A stretch of DNA of 64,000 nucleotides from Punica granatum (lineage: Eukaryota > Streptophyta > Magnoliopsida > Myrtales > Lythraceae), in assembly GCF_007655135.1 (NCBI RefSeq), contig NC_045131.1, positions 21,436,001 through 21,500,000 of the forward strand, read 5' to 3'. Both the position numbers and the translations under genes were made by a program. The notes below the pieces were generated by a model. It saw only the letters and a list, made by a program, of their open reading frames with translations, made no database searches and was not told where the DNA came from. This document shows positions 58,588 through 64,000 of this stretch, in pieces (position 1 is the first letter of the stretch; each line of letters opens with the position of its first letter).

Positions 58588-58935
58588 GAAATATATGCAT
58601 ATTGAGGAATTTTTCTGTATTTTAATCAAAATAAAAAATAACCGATGTATGATTGATACTATCTGAATACATTCAGTGTAAAATTTGACTTTCAAACTAA
58701 ATATAATTAAATTAGGTACGTGTCTCAACTAAAACAATAATATGACTTAAATGATGGTGATCTATAATAAAGTATCAAAATCTGAAATTGAAGAATATAT
58801 CCAAATGCATTTTTTCTTTTAAGAATCAAATTAAGATGAAGCAGTGGAAACTGAGGGAAATAAAAAGGAAAGAGACGAATAAAGAGCACAAGAGCAATAG
58901 AAAAGAAAAAAGAAAAAAATTATTCTTTCTTTTAT
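57986..58935. other. AT-rich intergenic DNA, (TA)n at about 58563-58588
   Basis: No reading frame with recognisable content. 58100-58200 has short repeats (gtgtacgagattt / gtgtacaagattt). Confidence 0.45.
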
Positions 58936-59576
58936 GGGATTATTACGTCAGACATCTTATGATATCACCGATTTATCAAATTTATCATATGGTTTAAAAG
59001 TTACCTAGAAAAGCTCATGATATACATTTGGTTCTAAATCTATCATACCGATAATTTTTCCGTCAACATTTAACGGTGTTTTTGACGCGGAGCATAAGTG
59101 GGCCCAATCTTACCGCTGTGGCCCTTTGTCCCATTCTTATCACTGTGGCCCTTTATTTTATGGGATTATTACGTCAGACAACTCATGATATAACCAATTT
59201 TTTAAATCTATTACATGGTTTAAAAGTTATCTAGAAAAGTTCATGATTTACATTTGGTTCTAAATCTATTATACCGTTAATTTTTTTGTAACATTTAACG
59301 ATATTTCTGACATGGAGCATAAGTGAACCCATTCTTACCACTGTGACCCTTTGTCCCAGGGTAAATTTGAGAAAAAAATTAAAATCATGGGATAAATTTG
59401 AGGAAAAAAATTAAAATCATGGGATAGGTTTGGAGTCCACTTATATTTCATAGATTGGCAAATTGACGGCGTGATAAATTTGGAGCAAAATATAAACCGT
59501 AGGCCTTTTTAGGTAAATTTTAAAGGATAGATTTGAGAAACCGGTGATACCATGGAATATCTGACTTAATAACTCA
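58936..59576. mobile_element. Mutator-like MITE (641 bp) with a duplicated left arm
   Basis: The TIRs gggattattacgtcag (left) and tgagttattaagtcag (right, reversed) extend about 110 bases. The perfect 9 bp duplication ttcttttat is at 58927-58935 and 59577-59585. The left TIR and subterminal region are repeated once, starting at 59162 (226-base offset), including the preceding ttttat. No coding capacity. Confidence 0.88.
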
Positions 59577-59629
59577 TTCTTTTATTGCATATATGTAGTT
59601 TTAAATAAATTGTGACGTACTTTCACATT

Positions 59630-62600
59630 AAGAGCACAGACTTCATCTGTGCGCACCCGAATTTCATCTCATCGGGGCACGCATGCGCGCGCCTAAGCAA
59701 ACGCGGCTTGGGGGTGTCCACCTTCCCGGGGAAGCGCGACGGACGCACGTGAGAAGGAGTCGCCACTTGCCATTTTACGACCCGAGGGTCGAGGGCCGGC
59801 AAGTTACCCGGGTCTAGGGGTACGGGGTACACCTAAATGCTAAGGCAATGGTCGTACGGAACCGAAAATTCCGAATTCGGGGGTTCTGTTACGTGCGGGC
59901 CTATATCCCGCACGCCCTTTCGGTACTCTAGCTTGCTAGGCTTGCCATTTTGTTTATTTACCGCGTGGTTTAGAGTTATGCTCGACTCGCCCGTTTTGAC
60001 TCCGTAAATTCGATGAATCGATTGAGTTGGGCCAAGAACCCGAAGGATGAGTAGGCCTGCGAATCAAGGACTCGGTTCGCTATCTTGGCGTTACAGTTCT
60101 TCGGACCGTGACGATCGATTCCCTGCGCGAACCGAGACCATGATTATTCGAGCTCACTCATCCCTCGGTAATGATAGACCGACTTAAGCAATCCGACACT
60201 CGGACCTCTTGCTCACCGACCGGGATCCTTACAAGTATATGAATAAACATACAAATAAAATCCTCACAATGTACACTCGAACAATTGCAGAATACAACTG
60301 AATGAAATAAATGGGTCCCGATCGGTTTACATTGGGCCAATATTCCGCTCCAGCTCACCGTGTGTTTTGAATAACCGATAAACAAATTAAGGCAACGCGG
60401 GCTCAAGGAGCCGGGGGTCGGGTCCGATTGAACCAGTGGTTTGCAGGAGAACCGATTAGTTCCCACTGTAACCGTCGGACCAATCGAGCTCCCGGGTGAT
60501 ATCTAAACATGTTAAACGCGCTCAATCCGAATCCGCCTTCCACATAGGCCGTATTCGGAGTGTGACGGTGAATCGAGGCTAGATCCCATTCCGCACTCGG
60601 GTTGCACGCGCTCGGTGAGTCAAGAGGCGTTGGACCTCGTGTTCGGTGGTTTGGGGCGTTGGACCCCGTACAACACGTGACCTATGGGTTCAGGCCCGAC
60701 CCGCAATAAATCATCAAAAGCAAGAACAAAACAGAAGAAAACTGATATAACTGACACGATACAGGAAGCAACTGACAACAACTGATAAGTGTCAGTGAAT
60801 ACAAACGAATTGTGTATTAGGCCGAATGTACGTGATTTAATCAGTTATTAGCCGGGGTTGATTAACAAACAATATATCTATCCTAGGCAAACATAGAGGG
60901 CGGCCTAGGATAAGGTTCTAAGCCAATTACATGTGTATGTTTGTTTTATGAGTCTCATTCAGTTAAGTGTCACCGTGGTTTCACCGAATTAGCCAAACTC
61001 GTGTTTTGACTCTAGATTGGAATCTACCATTCCGCCTATTCATTATCTAGTGTTTGATTAGGCCAAATGCATGATTGATCCGGTTGTTCGTGTTTGGTAA
61101 CTGAAATAAAATGATCCCCACTGAATCTACAATAGGAAGAAGGAAACACCGAAGACGAACGAAATGGGCCACACGAATGAAACTCGTACCCGAACGGGTT
61201 GCCCTTTTTCATTCATAGTTCTAGGTGTTTCCAACTCCCTAAACCTAAGGTATCGGTGAATCACGGAATGACGATTATGCCCTTGGATGATAAAATCGTG
61301 GTGTTCGTATACAAATTGGAGATCATGTTGCACGAAGGAGTCTAAGGAGGACTCTCGTGCCCCGACTCGGGCCGCCTCAAATTGGGCCCGGACTCGAGTC
61401 ACGGCACGTGAGTATTCCCTAGACATTAATTCTATTCGTGTTACGCATCTCGGTATTTTGAAATTGTGAATTTTATTAGAAAAGGGCATTCACGCCGTTC
61501 CGTAAATCATCGATGCGTTTTACCAATTAAGGATCAATTAACCCGATTATTTAGTCCATGTGACTTAGTTAACCGAATGGTGCGCATCCCGTTTTCCCAT
61601 TTGTGAAATCCTTCAGTGATTATTGATTCACGTTGCAGTTACGGTTCCGACGTACGACGTCCGGATCTAGCAAGCCTAATAAATAATAATCATGTAGAAT
61701 ATGATTAAAGGGGAATATGATATATAAAAAAAAATAAAAATTCCAAGGGTCGTCTTCGGAAGGACGGAAAGACCAAACGAGGCTCCAAGGAGGGGAAGGA
61801 GGGCTCGGCCATCCCCCAAATGTGATCGGCCGAACACTCCTTGACTCGGTTCGAATCTCGATGGGTCTTTCGTGTCATTCCTAGTCGATCATTGCATGCA
61901 TCAATCAATCCGCACATGAGAACGATGTATATTTCCCTAAATCGGGACTAACACGATCACGGTTTACATGAATAAACACACAAAGCATACAACGAGTCAT
62001 ATTTATGGAATTAACGAATGAACTTAATTTATTTCATGGTGGTCTTAGTGATATTACATGGGAAATACACGGCATCAAGGAGAAAGAAGAGCCCTAGGGG
62101 TTCGGTTAGGCCAAGGAGCCTCACGGGTCACCCATCGCAAGGGTATGGCCGTGAGCCCCTTTGACATAACCGAACCATCTAAGGGCTCTCCCTCCTAGAT
62201 TCCGAGCCATTCCCTTCGTTAGACACCTCTTAGCCACGGTTAGGACCTTCCCGAACGTGAAGATGGTCTAATCCGAGAGAATGAAGCGGTTGTGGACTCG
62301 AAGGAGCCAAGGAGGCTCACGGCCCATCACCTATGAGGCTCGGCCGGGAGGTTCCATGGCTCTCTCGAGTCTATATCCGTTTCATTCCCCTAGATTCGGA
62401 CCACATCACGTATACATGCATGTTTACCCGATCATATAGTCGTAGAATAACAAGATGGAACACGTACGTTGCATGAGGATGCATGGCAAGTTCAGATCTA
62501 AAAGAAAAATGAAATCTTGCATGCATACCGACTTTTAAAACGTATAAACACTTCATACAAGTAAAGATAGAAAGTCCTAACTCTTCTAAGTTGTAAAGGG

Positions 62601-64000
62601 ATGTTACCTAGCCTCGTGCACGAGGAAAAGAGTCGGGGAAGTGGTCTTTGAGAGTCGGAAGACTCGGTTAGGGCGAAGGGCAGTAGGTGACCCGGGTAGG
62701 CGCGGCTGCGGCAACCGCGGGAAAACGGCTTGGCACGCTCGCTCCGACCACGGAACGGTGCAAGGTCGGGCTCGTTGGACTCCTAAGAGGCAGATCTAGG
62801 TGGGCACGGAAAGCTCCGAGCGTGCCGAACCCTGAATAAGTCGGAAATGATAAGAGAAGTTTCAGTGAAAACACAGAAACCCGGTTAGTAAAAATGGGCA
62901 AAACGGAGGTCGTGCACGGTGGATCGGCCCTCGGATCGTGACCACCTCTTCACGGGGGAGGGTGAGGGTTGTGAGGAACCCTTTAAATGTGATGGCACGA
63001 CTCTCCGAGGTCGTGGGATGAAATGGCACGCCGTTAGTGTTCGATGCGCGCGGTGAGGGTCTCGGGACCCGATCGCAATTTCGGCTGGAACGGGGTCTTG
63101 GGGACCTCAAATCGAAAATCCAAGTCCGGAAATGGACTTAGGGGGTAGGAAATATGTAGGCTATGAAGTTTGAGAATTTTTGGGTTAAGTCGGGTCGGGT
63201 GGTTACCGGAATACCGGGTGGTTTTCCGGCGGTTTTGGCCGGTTTCGGCCTTGGCAAAGGGTGGACGGAAGTGAGGGGATGGGCTGAGGTTTGAGAGAGT
63301 TCTTGAGAGAGATTGGCTTGAGAGAGAGTGAAATTGAAGAAGTGATTAAGTCTAATGGTAAAAGGGCTTATAAAGGGAAGGCTAATGACTTGATTAAGTG
63401 AAGTTAAGTGTGGTTTAGTGGGCTAACCTAGGGCTGCCGAATTTTCAATGGGGGATTAGGGAGGGGTAGATGTCTTGTAGAGTGTGGGGAAAGGAAAGGA
63501 AGGAGTGATGGGTGTGATAGGATGTGATAGGAAGTGATGGATGGATGGAGGGAGGTGATGGATGGGAGGGAAATTCAAATGTGTGGTGGGGGTGAGTTGG
63601 AGCCGACGGTGGGAGAGGCTTGAGCCGCGGCTTGGGCTGTCCAATCCGAGCCGAGGGTTGAGCCGTGGCTTGGGTTGAGCCGCGGCTTGATGGCTTGGCT
63701 TGGCTAGGCTGTGGGTCCCGTCCGATTAGGAGAAAAGCCGGCAAACGCTTGAGACTTGATTGAGCTCGCGTCCGACCTCCGATGTCCAATTAATTTGAAG
63801 ATTTGGAATGCTTGGACTACGAGGATTTGAGCGAGCCCAATATCGCCATGCGTCGCGTGGACGAACGTTCGGGCGACTCAGCGTCTCGGGAATCGGTTTC
63901 TCCCCGTTTAGACGTTCGGCGTGGAATTTAGCGCCCCTCGACCCCCGATTGACCTTTGTGCATCCTTGCATTTGTTTTGACGATCCTTTTGCCCCGCGGG
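59630..64000 (-). mobile_element. Long LTR-like block (copy C), continues off right edge
   Basis: Read on the minus strand, the modules of copies A1 and A2 appear in the same order: tcgatgatttacgg (about 61510), the block with gggcccaatttgaggcggc (61370-61390) and cccgttcgggta (61190), gcgggtcgggcctgaaccc (60690), ggatcccggtcggtgagc (60220), gcgtgcgggatatagg (59920), gaccctcgggtcgtaaaatgg with gtggcgactcc (59760-59790) and ccccgatgag (59675). Upstream, ccctttataagccc at about 63370 is a TATA-like start signal, preceded by CT-rich promoter-like sequence. No reading frame encodes retroviral-type proteins. The GC-rich, CpG-rich composition differs from the AT-rich surroundings. A very long LTR of a Ty3/gypsy Tat/Ogre-type element is the best guess. 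Confidence 0.5.

Overview
The window is nuclear DNA from a flowering plant, probably a woody eudicot. The evidence is a set of intron-rich plant genes (two cyclin-T genes and one vicilin-type seed storage protein), plant retrotransposons and an inserted piece of plastid DNA. Species cannot be fixed from the sequence; Myrtales is only a weak guess. Gene density is low, and nearly everything outside three genes is mobile-element DNA, much of it nested.

Layout: (1) 1-6430: the 5' part of a cyclin-T gene on the minus strand (exons 1 and 2, leader intron, promoter). Its large intron 2 carries plastid DNA (petA tail, psaJ end, rpl33 relic) and runs off the left edge. (2) 6464-13060: long-TIR elements (one inside another), a clean 848 bp Mutator-like MITE with a perfect 9 bp target duplication, and degenerate tandem repeats. 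(3) 13190-22660: a CpG-rich non-coding repeat family read as long LTRs of a Ty3/gypsy element, with a five-copy 155 bp tandem array and an RRM gene fragment in inserted DNA. (4) 22650-26480: stacked direct duplications, one of which preserves the empty site of a MITE. (5) 26494-31187: a decayed hAT transposon holding a Harbinger-like element, which in turn holds a Mutator-like MITE. (6) 31205-35900: a complete six-exon cyclin-T gene (minus strand, 276 codons), paralogue of the first. (7) 35900-41230: AT-rich relics, a Ty3/gypsy integrase fragment, a Helitron-like end and a tRNA-like SINE head. (8) 41233-52609: a degenerate L1-type LINE (minus) split by a Copia element (192 bp LTRs, TSD tctag) and by a MITE in ORF1. 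(9) 53937-57000: a complete seven-exon vicilin-like gene (minus, 582 codons) with a SINE in intron 1 and an RY motif upstream. (10) 57350-64000: a Copia RNase H/LTR remnant, a MITE with an internal duplication, and a third, opposite-strand copy of the long LTR family.

The host genes do not form a pathway. Cyclin T partners CDK9/CDKC kinases to promote transcription elongation; the vicilin-like protein is secreted into seed protein bodies and has Cys-X3-Cys motifs like vicilin-derived antimicrobial peptides. No new molecular system is evident. The value of the window lies in a datable nesting order of transposons, a deleted plastid insert inside a duplicated cyclin-T intron, and paralogous or reading-frame evidence that fixes several insertion sites.
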